Source of the DNA: an uncultured Eubacteriales bacterium
GTDB lineage: Bacteria > Bacillota > Clostridia > Oscillospirales > Acutalibacteraceae
Assembly: GCA_900316435.1 (NCBI GenBank)
Contig: ONCY01000004.1
Location: forward strand, 1-39,205
DNA: 39,205 nt
Reading direction: 5' to 3'
Shown here one piece after another: positions 8,032-15,782 of this stretch (positions are counted from its first letter, which is position 1; every line of letters starts with the position of its first letter). A program made the translations under genes and the position numbers. A model generated the notes under the pieces. That model ran no database searches and had not been told where the DNA came from. It saw only the letters and a program-made list of their open reading frames with translations.

Positions 8032-9447
8032 TTAGTAAACATAAACGGGCGTGCCGTAGTCGGTGTGCTCGTAGATGTATTTTACCTTTTCCAATGGGGT
8101 GTTTACACAGCCGTGCGAGCCGTTGCCCTTGTAGATCGTGCCGCCGAAGCTTGAGCGCCAGCTTGCGTCGTGGATACCGCAGCCGCCGTAGAAGCCCATC
8201 CAGTAATTAACAAATGAGGAATATCCGGGGCCTGTAAGCGTGGTGTCGAGCGCGCGCGAAGTCATGGTGAACTTGCCTGTGGGCGTATCGCACTCGCCGT
8301 CGGCGTTGCCTGTTACAACGTCGGTTTCAAGCGTAAGCTTGCCCTTTTCGTAGAACCACATATGCTGCTGCTTGATGCTTACTTCAACATAAGTGCCCGA
8401 ACCGGCAACCGAGCTTTTGTGTGTGCTGTGGGTTTCATCCGATTCCTTGGCCGCTTTGATGTTCAGCGAGCTCCATGTGCCGTTAATGGTCTTTTTATCC
8501 ATCTTCTTATACGACTGAACATGGAAGTAATAGGTTTCGCCCGCCTTGAGCTTCTCGGTGGAAAAAGAGGTATCTTCGGTAGTGCCGAGGAGCTTGTATT
8601 TGCCGTACTTGCCCTCTGCCATATAAATGTTATAGCCCGAAGCCAGTTTTTTATCTTTCCAGTAAAGGGTTATGCGGGTGTTGCTGCTTATAGCCATCAA
8701 GTCGGCGGGAGCGCTCAGTCCGCTTAAAAGGTCGATCGTCTTGCCTTTTTCGGAATAGTATTTTACGTTGTTAACCGTGCGGAAGGGAATAACTCTGTAT
8801 GTATATAGCTCGCCTTCCTTTACGTCCTTATCCTCAAACTCGGTTGTGGTGCTGTTTACGGATTTGCAAAAAACAAACTCATTTCCGCTTGCCTTACAGG
8901 AGCGGTGAATGTCGTAGCCCGTAGCCTTGTCGGTCTTTGTCCAGATGATTTTAAGAACATCCGAGGAGCGTTCCGCCTGAATGCTCGGAACCTCGCCTGT
9001 CTTTGTCAAGACTTCGATCTCGGAAGCGGGACATTCGTAAATCACGCCGTCCTTTGAGGAATAAGCGGTGACTCTGAACTGATAACGTGTGGTGGGCGTC
9101 AATTTGTCAACAGTCGCCGTGGGTTTGTCTGCCTTAGCCGAAAGCGCGTACTCGCTGACCTTGTCGATATCGCGCATGTAGACGTAATAGCCGGTGGCGT
9201 CATCAACGGGATCCCATGTGAGTGTGATTTTTTGAGTTTCAACTTTTGAAGCTTTTATATTTGTTATGCCGCTGAGCATAGTAGAGTGCGGCCTGTCCTT
9301 TGACACGGAGGCGGATAAAGCGACATCATCGGATTTCAGGGAGTCGGAATCGCCGCGGTTGGCGGCGGCAAAAGAAACTACGGAAATACCCAGTACGATA
9401 ACGATAACGCCGATAAGAACTGTCAGAGCTAACCTGCTCTTTCTCAT
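8032..9447 (-). CDS. Membrane-anchored L,D-transpeptidase with fibronectin type III repeats
   Basis: YkuD-family L,D-transpeptidases crosslink peptidoglycan (3-3 links) or attach proteins to it, outside the membrane. The 471-residue product has an N-terminal hydrophobic segment (residues 8-28), then three fibronectin type III repeats (about 58-150, 153-240 and 243-330). It ends in a YkuD domain from about 350. The domain contains GGCGIHDASWR (His 426) and the nucleophile motif GSHGCVNTP (His 445, Cys 447), so the active site looks intact. FN3 repeats probably act as spacers across the wall. It has its own promoter and is separated from the degenerate YkuD-like gene at 11203 by two genes. Confidence 0.92.
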   Translation of the reverse strand: MRKSRLALTVLIGVIVIVLGISVVSFAAANRGDSDSLKSDDVALSASVSKDRPHSTMLSGITNIKASKVETQKITLTWDPVDDATGYYVYMRDIDKVSEYALSAKADKPTATVDKLTPTTRYQFRVTAYSSKDGVIYECPASEIEVLTKTGEVPSIQAERSSDVLKIIWTKTDKATGYDIHRSCKASGNEFVFCKSVNSTTTEFEDKDVKEGELYTYRVIPFRTVNNVKYYSEKGKTIDLLSGLSAPADLMAISSNTRITLYWKDKKLASGYNIYMAEGKYGKYKLLGTTEDTSFSTEKLKAGETYYFHVQSYKKMDKKTINGTWSSLNIKAAKESDETHSTHKSSVAGSGTYVEVSIKQQHMWFYEKGKLTLETDVVTGNADGECDTPTGKFTMTSRALDTTLTGPGYSSFVNYWMGFYGGCGIHDASWRSSFGGTIYKGNGSHGCVNTPLEKVKYIYEHTDYGTPVYVY

Positions 9448-9495
9448 ATGAGTTCAATCCCCTTTTTCTTTTAATGGTTATAGGTTTACCGATAT

Positions 9496-9525
9496 ATTAT
9501 AGCGTATTTTGTCACATTCTGTCAA
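9496..9525 (-). promoter_or_regulatory. Promoter of the L,D-transpeptidase gene
   Basis: On the minus strand TTGACA and TATAAT are separated by 18 bases. The start codon lies about 45 bases downstream of the -10. Confidence 0.75.
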
Positions 9526-9613
9526 TTGTTAGCTAATACTAATATTAAAATTGTTTTTTTATCTATTTTTGACATATATTGCGTTTTATTCAACAACTGT
9601 CCTCAATCGGATA

Positions 9614-9638
9614 AAGCGCCGTTTTTAGCAGAGGCGCT
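9614..9638 (-). terminator. Possible weak terminator after the signal-peptidase-like gene
   Basis: AGCGCC and GGCGCT pair over six bases at the end of the gene and are followed on the minus strand by TTTAT. The arm overlaps the TAG stop codon. Confidence 0.4.
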
Positions 9639-10428
9639 ATTGTTTGTCAATATGGTCGACTTTGGCAATAATATTCTTTTCGTCAATAAGCCCGACTTCC
9701 TCATGTCGGCTGTCGATCGATTCTCCGCGGTTATCTCCCAATACAAAAACCTTGCCGTCGGGAATATTATACGGTACCTCGTAGTTTTCACGAACGCCCG
9801 AAAACGTTGAGCCGATGATGTACTCCTCGCTTAGCTCGGCGCCGTCAATAACTATTCTGTCGTTTTCGTAGTCGAGCCACAAGGTCTGACCGCCCGTGGC
9901 GATAACGCGCCTGATCGAAACGTCGCCGCCGTATGGTATAACCACAATATCGCCCGTCTTGAGTGTGCCCTCAAGCTTGACGGAAGCGGCTTTGTCGCCG
10001 TCGGCTATGGTGTCGAGCATTGAATTGCCTTCCATGGTGTAGTAGGTGTAATTATCCTTGTGGAAAAAGGAAATAAAAATGATAGCGGCGGCAAAAATCA
10101 CCGCCAGCGTAAGCAAAACGCCTTCAATAATGAAAAAGCGCTTGTTTTCTTTTTTTATTTCGTATTCTTCGGCTTCATCTATAAGTTCCTCGGCGCCCTC
10201 GTCATGCCATGAAACCCGGTATTGCTGCTCTTGGGGCTGCAAAGGTTCGGGATTTGCCTGAGGCTCGGGCATTTTGGGCTCGGGATTTTCGGGCTCGCTT
10301 TTTCGGGGATCATAATAAACGCGTGTTTTCGGAATAGGAATTGTTTTGGGGGCTTTGGGAGGTCTGCCGCAGTAGGGGCAGAATTTCAGCCCGTCCTCAA
10401 GCTCTTTTTTGCAGTGATTACATTTCAT
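9637..10428 (-). CDS. Zinc-ribbon signal peptidase I-like protein with Lys-to-Arg active site
   Basis: S26 signal peptidases use a Ser-Lys dyad on the outer face of the membrane to release secreted proteins. This 263-residue protein starts with a zinc ribbon (Cys 3, 6, 17, 20). A Pro/Glu-rich linker and one membrane helix (about 98-118) follow, then an S26 domain. The nucleophile box is GNSML (Ser 136), and the terminal box GDNRGESIDSR is normal. The box that normally reads IKRVIG is SIRRVIA, placing Arg 173 (codon AGG) at the general-base Lys. The zinc ribbon fusion is also unusual for an S26 enzyme. The protein may be inactive or work differently. It follows 10460 in a row of membrane-anchored genes. 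Confidence 0.8.
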   Translation of the reverse strand: MKCNHCKKELEDGLKFCPYCGRPPKAPKTIPIPKTRVYYDPRKSEPENPEPKMPEPQANPEPLQPQEQQYRVSWHDEGAEELIDEAEEYEIKKENKRFFIIEGVLLTLAVIFAAAIIFISFFHKDNYTYYTMEGNSMLDTIADGDKAASVKLEGTLKTGDIVVIPYGGDVSIRRVIATGGQTLWLDYENDRIVIDGAELSEEYIIGSTFSGVRENYEVPYNIPDGKVFVLGDNRGESIDSRHEEVGLIDEKNIIAKVDHIDKQ

Positions 10429-10459
10429 AGTTTAAACAGCTCCGTAAGCTTTGCTCCAA

Positions 10460-11170
10460 TCAATTTCGGCTTTTGGGGGAACTTTGTATATGATAAAACT
10501 GTTTACCCGTGCTGTCGTATCCTTCAACGACAATTTTTGAGATCGAATAGCCGTTTTTTTCTACCTGAGATTCAATGTATTGGCTTATAACCGCCAGCCT
10601 TTGCATATATCCGCTGAATAACGAGGATTCTTCGCTTTCAGGTGTAGGAAGCTGCTCCTCCTCGTCCTCGGGAGTGTACTCGCCGAAGAAATAGTATTCG
10701 AGAAAGAGAGTATTGTCTTTTATATGGGGCTGATCCGGAGAGATCCCGTCCACGTTAATATCAAGGCTGTCAATAAAATCGAGCAGTGACTTTTTGGGCT
10801 TTGTTGCCGAGGTTGCGCCGCCGTCCGTTGAGGGCTGAGTAGAGTCTGACGCCTTCGTCGGGTTTTGGGTTGACGGCTGCTTGGTAGTCGGCTGAGCTGT
10901 TGTTGAAACGGCAGCGGGCAATGTGCTGTCGCTTTCGCCGCTGTTGTTGTTCCGTCCAAAAACAAGGATCGCGGCCAAAATACCGCCCGCAACAATAGCC
11001 GCGGTTATCATCATTGTTACCGTGCTTAGTTTTTTTGTGCGCGATTTGCGGTGGCTGCTTGAAACCGGCTGCCAACTGTAATCCATTGGCTCGCGCGAGG
11101 CTTCATCGCTGTTGACTTCCTTTGGCTCGGTTTGGTTCTCGGCATCGTTAATACTGTTAAAGCTGAGCAT
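10460..11170 (-). CDS. Single-pass membrane protein of unknown function
   Basis: I do not recognise this 236-residue protein with confidence. It has a hydrophilic N-terminus of about 48 residues, a basic stretch (HRKSRTKK), one membrane helix (about 50-70), and a Thr/Ser/Pro-rich linker typical of wall-spanning regions (about 78-125). A small extracellular alpha/beta domain follows, with NTLFLEYYFFGEY and SQYIESQVEKNGYSISKIVV. The last part loosely resembles short extracellular domains (DUF4854-like) of related Clostridia, but this is weak. It lies 31 bases from both neighbours in the run 12018 to 9637. Topology suggests an envelope role. Confidence 0.75.
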   Translation of the reverse strand: MLSFNSINDAENQTEPKEVNSDEASREPMDYSWQPVSSSHRKSRTKKLSTVTMMITAAIVAGGILAAILVFGRNNNSGESDSTLPAAVSTTAQPTTKQPSTQNPTKASDSTQPSTDGGATSATKPKKSLLDFIDSLDINVDGISPDQPHIKDNTLFLEYYFFGEYTPEDEEEQLPTPESEESSLFSGYMQRLAVISQYIESQVEKNGYSISKIVVEGYDSTGKQFYHIQSSPKSRN

Positions 11171-11202
11171 AGATATTGTTCCTTTGCTGAATGAAGATTC
11201 TG

Positions 11203-12018
11203 TCAGATAATCAGAATATATGGTTTTTTGTCGGAGTCAAGCTTCTTCAGATAAGACTGAAGCATTTTGCTGTTGATTGATATGTCGCCCGTTGTGGGAG
11301 TGCTTCCTGAGTGAACAAATTGGTTTATTCCGCTGCCGGCAGAGTCAAAGTCATACATGAAGCCGCAGCTGTAGTCGTCGGGGTCGTCAGACAGCCCCGA
11401 GAATGATTCGGAATCCATTTGAACCGTATCAAGTCCCGTATCGGGGGCTTCATCCTGATAGAACGCCGAAACAATGGGATAAAAGCCTTTTGAGGTCGCC
11501 TCGGAGCTTTCGCCTTCTTCACCTGGTTTGACAGTTCCCTCGGCGCCTACGTTTCCTTCGCAGGAAATGGAAGAGTCGATTTTCCACATGCCGCCGTCGA
11601 TTTCAAAAAAGCATACGTCCGCCGAGCTGCCGTTTGATTTTACAACAACAAGCTGTTCGGCGCCTGAACCGGCAATGGTTTGAGGATCAATTCCGCCCTC
11701 CTTCAGGAAATCAATAAAAATCTGCGGAGCATTGTTGATATCGGGCAGTGTGTGCGCCGGCAAAGTGAAATCGGGAACGGTAGTCGGCCGGCTTGTCGGA
11801 GCGGAATCCGCGGTAGCGGCTCCTGCTGTGGATGATGACTCGGTAGCGGAGCTTGGCGTTTTTGGAGGATTCTTTTGCGAAGCCGGTTTGTTTGAAACGA
11901 AAAACATTACAGCGCCGCTTATTAACAGCACGACCGCAAGCGCCGTAATGATAATTCCGATTGTAGCGGTTGCGCTGTATTTGTTTTTCGGTGATGGATT
12001 ATTTTTTGCGTGTTTCAT
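11203..12018 (-). CDS. Degenerate YkuD-like (L,D-transpeptidase fold) membrane protein
   Basis: The 271-residue product has one membrane helix (about 20-42), a Ser/Thr/Pro linker, and a C-terminal domain from about residue 105. That domain follows the order of a YkuD fold of the YafK/ErfK kind: EQLVVVKSNGSSADVCFFE, GGMWKID, EGNVGAEGTVKPGEEG, YPIVSAF, then FVHSGSTPTTGDISIN. In active enzymes the last motif ends in G-C; here His 236 is kept but Asp 245 (codon GAC) replaces the nucleophilic Cys. If the fold assignment is right, it is a pseudoenzyme, perhaps a peptidoglycan-binding or regulatory protein. It lies between mnmA and the unknown membrane protein at 10460. Confidence 0.65.
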   Translation of the reverse strand: MKHAKNNPSPKNKYSATATIGIIITALAVVLLISGAVMFFVSNKPASQKNPPKTPSSATESSSTAGAATADSAPTSRPTTVPDFTLPAHTLPDINNAPQIFIDFLKEGGIDPQTIAGSGAEQLVVVKSNGSSADVCFFEIDGGMWKIDSSISCEGNVGAEGTVKPGEEGESSEATSKGFYPIVSAFYQDEAPDTGLDTVQMDSESFSGLSDDPDDYSCGFMYDFDSAGSGINQFVHSGSTPTTGDISINSKMLQSYLKKLDSDKKPYILII

Positions 12019-12044
12019 TTTTTACCTCTGTAGTGTTTTTGGGC

Positions 12045-13112
12045 TCACAGAATTGTGCCGCCGCCCAGAACATAGTCGCCGTCATACAGAACAACCGCCT
12101 GCCCCTTTGAGATCGCGCGCTGGGGCTCGTCAAATACCACGCGGATCGTGCTGTCGTCAAGCTGATACACCGTTGCGGGCTGTTCCTTTTGGTTGTAGCG
12201 CACACGCGCCGAAACGCGCAGCGGCTGTTCGATTTTGTCAAAGGCAATAAGATTAAGGTAGTTTGCGAGCAGCTCCCTTGAGAAAAGCTCTGAATTGGGG
12301 CAGAGGATGACCTTGTTTTCTTCAAGATTCTTTTCCTTGACGTACATAGGCTGAGGCAGGGCGAGTCCCAGCCCTTTCCGCTGACCGACGGTGTAGCGGA
12401 TTATTCCTCGGTGCTTTCCGAGAACGTTGCCGCTCTCGTCGACAAAATCACCCTCGGGATATATTTTTCCCGTGTATTCCTCAATAAAGCGGGCATAGTC
12501 GCCGTCGGGGACAAAGCAGATATCCTGACTGTCGTGTTTGCGCGCGTTAATAAAGCCCATTTCTTCGGCGAGAGCGCGAACCTGTTCCTTAGTCATTTCG
12601 CCTAAGGGAAAAACGGTTTTTGCGAGCTGCCGCTGAGTAAGCGAATACAGCACATAGCTCTGATCCTTGGTGATGTCGGGAGCCTTTTTAAGCAGATACC
12701 TGTTCTCGTTTTCGCTGTATTCAACCGACGCGTAGTGACCTGTCACAACGCAGTCAAAGCCGAGCTCCTCGGCGCGCTGAAAAAGCTTTCCGAATTTAAT
12801 AAAGCGGTTGCAGTCGATGCAGGGATTTGGGGTAGCTCCCGTTTCATACGCGTCAATGAACCTGCCAATGACCTTTTCGTCAAATATATCTTTAAAATTG
12901 TAAACATAGTGGGGTATGCCCAGTTTTAAGCAGACGCTTCGGGCGTCCTCGGTGTCGTCAAGCGAGCAGCAGGTCTTTTCGGCCGCGCTCTCGTCATTGT
13001 CGAAGAGCTTTAGCGTGACTCCCGTGCAGTCATAGCCGCGCTTCATCATCAGGTACGCGGCTACCGAGCTGTCCACGCCGCCGCTCATTGCGATAAGTGC
13101 TTTTTTTGACAT
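12045..13112 (-). CDS. mnmA: tRNA-specific 2-thiouridylase MnmA
   Basis: MnmA adds sulfur to U34 of Lys, Glu and Gln tRNAs using ATP and a persulfide donor. The 355-residue protein has the PP-loop AMSGGVDSSVAA, the catalytic-Cys segment TPNPCIDCNRFIKFG, GHYASVEY, and the second Cys in HDSQDICFVPDGDY. YTVGQRKGLGLA is also present. ATG 13112 is preferred. A GTG three codons upstream (13121) overlaps the end of nadA and is an alternative. The tight junction with nadA suggests coupled translation. Confidence 0.96.
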   Translation of the reverse strand: MSKKALIAMSGGVDSSVAAYLMMKRGYDCTGVTLKLFDNDESAAEKTCCSLDDTEDARSVCLKLGIPHYVYNFKDIFDEKVIGRFIDAYETGATPNPCIDCNRFIKFGKLFQRAEELGFDCVVTGHYASVEYSENENRYLLKKAPDITKDQSYVLYSLTQRQLAKTVFPLGEMTKEQVRALAEEMGFINARKHDSQDICFVPDGDYARFIEEYTGKIYPEGDFVDESGNVLGKHRGIIRYTVGQRKGLGLALPQPMYVKEKNLEENKVILCPNSELFSRELLANYLNLIAFDKIEQPLRVSARVRYNQKEQPATVYQLDDSTIRVVFDEPQRAISKGQAVVLYDGDYVLGGGTIL

Positions 13113-13113
13113 A

Positions 13114-14031
13114 TCAGCCACCCAGACGGATCATTTCGTCAATGCATCGGCGCGCGTCGTTAATTGTGTTGTCGTCGAGAACGATTTCCTCGCCGCCTTT
13201 TCCGATAAGGCAGTTGTAAACGTCCATAAGCGTTGTCGCCTTCATGTGCGGACAGATAAGCTTAAGGCTGAGGACGTGGAACTTTTTGTCGGGACACATG
13301 TATTGAAGGTGCTCGGCAATGCTGATTTCGGTTCCTATAATAAATTCCTTTTTATCTGATTTCACGGCGTAGTCGATGATTCCCGAGGTTGAGCCTATAT
13401 AATCTGCCTGCTCACACACGGCGGGCACGCATTCGGGGTGAACCAAAAGCTCTGCGTCAGGATAAAGCGCTTTGGCTTCGCGCGCTTCGTCGGGTGTTAC
13501 GCTTGCGTGAATCGGACATCCGCCGTTGAGCAGCTTAATGTTTTTGTCGGGGCACATAGCCGCAACATGAGCGCCCAGATTGCAGTCGGGAATAAACAGG
13601 AGGTTCTTATTTTCAATATTATTAACTATCTTAACAGCCGACGATGATGTAACGCACACGTCGCAAATAGTCTTTAAATCGGCGGTGGTATTGACGTAAG
13701 CCACGACCGTGCAGTCGGGGCAGCTCTCTCTGACCTTTGCGACAGTCGCCTTGTCCATCTGATCCGCCATGTCGCAGCCCGCTGAGGGCGCCGAGAGTAT
13801 TACGGTTTTGTCGGGAGAAAGGATTTTGCAGGTTTCCGCCATAAAGCGAACTCCGCAAAGGAGAATGGTTTTGCTTTCGACCTTTGTGGCGTCGACGCTC
13901 AGCTTATAGCTGTCGCCCGTAAAATCGGCGATTTCGCATATTTCGCGAGCTTGATAGCTGTGTGCGAGAATGCATATATCCTTTTCTTTTTTCAGCTTTA
14001 AGATCTCTTGCTGTAACTCGGAAATATTCAT
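13114..14031 (-). CDS. nadA: Quinolinate synthase
   Basis: NadA condenses iminoaspartate with dihydroxyacetone phosphate to quinolinate in NAD synthesis and carries a [4Fe-4S] cluster. The 305-residue length is typical. Motifs include ILAHSYQAREICEIADFTGDS, the first cluster Cys in LCGVRFMAET, VVAYVNTTADLK, VHPECVPAVCEQADYIGST, FIIGTEISIAEHL and the late Cys region KLICPHMKATTL. ATG 14031 gives the usual N-terminus; a TTG at 14055 is less likely. No nadB or nadC is in the window, so the source of iminoaspartate is elsewhere. Confidence 0.95.
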   Translation of the reverse strand: MNISELQQEILKLKKEKDICILAHSYQAREICEIADFTGDSYKLSVDATKVESKTILLCGVRFMAETCKILSPDKTVILSAPSAGCDMADQMDKATVAKVRESCPDCTVVAYVNTTADLKTICDVCVTSSSAVKIVNNIENKNLLFIPDCNLGAHVAAMCPDKNIKLLNGGCPIHASVTPDEAREAKALYPDAELLVHPECVPAVCEQADYIGSTSGIIDYAVKSDKKEFIIGTEISIAEHLQYMCPDKKFHVLSLKLICPHMKATTLMDVYNCLIGKGGEEIVLDDNTINDARRCIDEMIRLGG

Positions 14032-14072
14032 AACGGAAAAACAACCCTTTCGCAAAAATTATAGATATATTG

Positions 14073-14101
14073 ATTATACAATTTTAGGAGGCTTTATGCA
14101 A
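14073..14101 (-). promoter_or_regulatory. Promoter of nadA-mnmA
   Basis: On the minus strand TTGCAT and TATAAT are separated by exactly 17 bases, about 40 bases upstream of the nadA ATG. The rest of the 14056-14374 gap is AT-rich and shows nothing else except the divergent promoter at 14280-14308. Confidence 0.7.
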
Positions 14102-14279
14102 TAGAATCCGACATTTTTCTTTGCGATTTCTTTGGATTGCCATTTATTATTTCACAACGTAATTATAAAAAGCGCACATATTTCCTTCTGTTTTTGTATG
14201 TCTTTATGCTGCTTTTAATATAATGATACAAAAATCACTAAAAATTTTGTTGAAAACGAAAAATAATTTTTAAAAACTA

Positions 14280-14308
14280 TTTACTTTTAGTACCCGGTAT
14301 GATATAAT
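14280..14308 (+). promoter_or_regulatory. Promoter of the SPKTG surface protein
   Basis: TTTACT, 17 bases, then TATAAT with a TGn extension. The leader would be about 60 bases before the AGGAGG site. Confidence 0.7.
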
Positions 14309-14374
14309 TAGCTTGCAAAACATAGTATTGCTATATGCAGCTGTGTTCAATTTTTGTCAATCAGGAGGATAATT

Positions 14375-14638
14375 ATGAAGAAATTTATTACAGTTATGAT
14401 TGCAGTAATGATTATGGCTTTTTCAAGCGTATCTGCTTTTGCGCTCTCTGTTGATAGCCCTGTTCCTACAACAGAACCCGAGACTCAGGCAACTACAATT
14501 GTTCCTACTCCCGATGATGGCGGCAAGTCACCTAAGACCGGTTCAAGCGATATTTTTGCTTACATGATGATTGCTGCTTCCGTTATCGCTTGTGGTGTTG
14601 CTTCTGTTGCCCTTGTAAAGACCGCAAAGAAAAACTAA
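14375..14638 (+). CDS. Small secreted protein with SPKTG sortase-like signal
   Basis: This 87-residue protein has a signal peptide (MKKFITVMIAV with a hydrophobic core and cleavage near residue 25, SAFA-LS). A short Thr/Pro-rich mature part follows, then SPKTG at residues 52-56, a hydrophobic segment (about 61-80) and a basic tail TAKKN. That layout is a cell-wall sorting signal. Class B sortases of some Clostridia, such as C. difficile SrtB, are known to prefer (S/P)PxTG. A class B sortase gene lies just downstream, so this is a likely substrate. The mature part is only about 30 residues, too short for an enzyme. CAGGAGG precedes ATG 14375; an upstream in-frame start lacks one. Confidence 0.85.
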   Translation: MKKFITVMIAVMIMAFSSVSAFALSVDSPVPTTEPETQATTIVPTPDDGGKSPKTGSSDIFAYMMIAASVIACGVASVALVKTAKKN

Positions 14639-14652
14639 TTAAGCAATCACTA

Positions 14653-14679
14653 AAGCCTCTGCTTTTGCAGAGGCTTTTT
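14653..14679 (+). terminator. Intrinsic terminator of the SPKTG gene
   Basis: AAGCCTCTGC and GCAGAGGCTT pair perfectly around TTTT and are followed by further T residues. Confidence 0.9.
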
Positions 14680-14706
14680 AATTTATAGGAAACTGCTTTG
14701 TTTTGA

Positions 14707-14786
14707 CCCCGCCGTTCCACAGGTGTTTCCGTTTAAAACGAGGCTTTCAAAAGGCGGGATTGGGTGCAGCGTCACGCTGCTTTTTT
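14707..14786 (+). repeat. Dispersed structured repeat, copy 2
   Basis: This block matches the reverse complement of 7826-7898 over about 75 bases. It ends in a perfect GCAGCG/CGCTGC hairpin followed by six T, so this copy could also terminate transcription. Confidence 0.55.
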
Positions 14787-14875
14787 ACTTTTGCCGCAGC
14801 ATAAAATATGGCTTGACTTCACAGAAAATTCAGAAAACAAACACACAAAAATCGGCAATCCAAAGGCAAAAGGCA

Positions 14876-14904
14876 TTGACAATATTGGCCTTCAATGGTA
14901 CAAT
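14876..14904 (+). promoter_or_regulatory. Promoter of the sortase-LCP operon
   Basis: A consensus TTGACA and TACAAT separated by 17 bases, with a TGn extension, lie 24 bases before the sortase ATG. Confidence 0.85.
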
Positions 14905-14927
14905 CTTTGATATGTGGTGATGAATTT

Positions 14928-15782
14928 ATGAATGATAATAAGAAAAAGAAAAGAATACTGATAATCGTTATAGCCGTATTCGGCGTTATCTGTTTATGCT
15001 CCGCCGGATATCTTATAGGCAAAGAGGTTGGAATCTTTAAAACAGGCCAGACTTATAACGACGTCCGCGAATCCTACGCGCCTAATCTTCCTATCGGAAC
15101 AACGAGTGACAACGAAGAGCAAAACGAGAATCTGCGGTCGTCTTACGCGCCGGATCTAACTAAGCCCTCGAACGGACTAACTGCGCCGCCTTTGGACGAT
15201 GCGGTTGATTTTGACGGGCTCAGGTCGCAGAATTCGGATGTTTACGCATGGATATATATTCCCGATACAAACGTTTCGCTGCCCGTTTTGCAGAGCAGTG
15301 AGGACGATAATTTTTATTTGGATCATGATGTATATAAAAACTACAGTTTCCCGGGCGCTATTTATTCCCAGTCGAAAAACAAAAAGGACTTTTCAGACAG
15401 AGTAACGCTGCTTTACGGCCACAATATGCTGAACGGCTCTATGTTTGCCACTTTGTATAAGTTTGCCGATAAGGACTTTTTTGATTCACATAAATACATG
15501 TATATTTATACGCCCGACAGAAGATTGACATATGAGGTTGTATGCGCGCATGAATATGACGACAGACATATCCTCAATTCGTTCAATTTTGCGGATGACA
15601 GCGTTTTCAGCGACTGGCTTTCTTCAATGAAGAACCCATATTCGGTAACCAGCAATGTCAGAGAAGACTCTAAACTTGATTTAAACAGCAAAGTATTAGT
15701 TCTGAGCACATGTACAAACAGTGGCGACGGACGTTTTCTTGTACAAGGAGTATTGGTAAGTGATGAAAAGACTAACGGATGA
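14928..15782 (+). CDS. Class B sortase
   Basis: Sortases cut a cell-wall sorting signal and link the protein to peptidoglycan. This 284-residue enzyme has an N-terminal membrane anchor (about 8-27), a linker of about 60 residues, and a sortase domain. The domain starts at NSDVYAWIYIPDTNVSLPVL, the usual class B opening. Catalytic residues are His 165 in LLYGHNML, Cys 262 in LSTCTNS and Arg 269 in GDGRFLV. GGTGA precedes ATG 14928; an upstream in-frame ATG would add residues before the anchor and has no site. It overlaps the LCP gene by 23 bases, so the two are cotranscribed. The small SPKTG protein upstream is a likely substrate. Confidence 0.94.
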   Translation: MNDNKKKKRILIIVIAVFGVICLCSAGYLIGKEVGIFKTGQTYNDVRESYAPNLPIGTTSDNEEQNENLRSSYAPDLTKPSNGLTAPPLDDAVDFDGLRSQNSDVYAWIYIPDTNVSLPVLQSSEDDNFYLDHDVYKNYSFPGAIYSQSKNKKDFSDRVTLLYGHNMLNGSMFATLYKFADKDFFDSHKYMYIYTPDRRLTYEVVCAHEYDDRHILNSFNFADDSVFSDWLSSMKNPYSVTSNVREDSKLDLNSKVLVLSTCTNSGDGRFLVQGVLVSDEKTNG

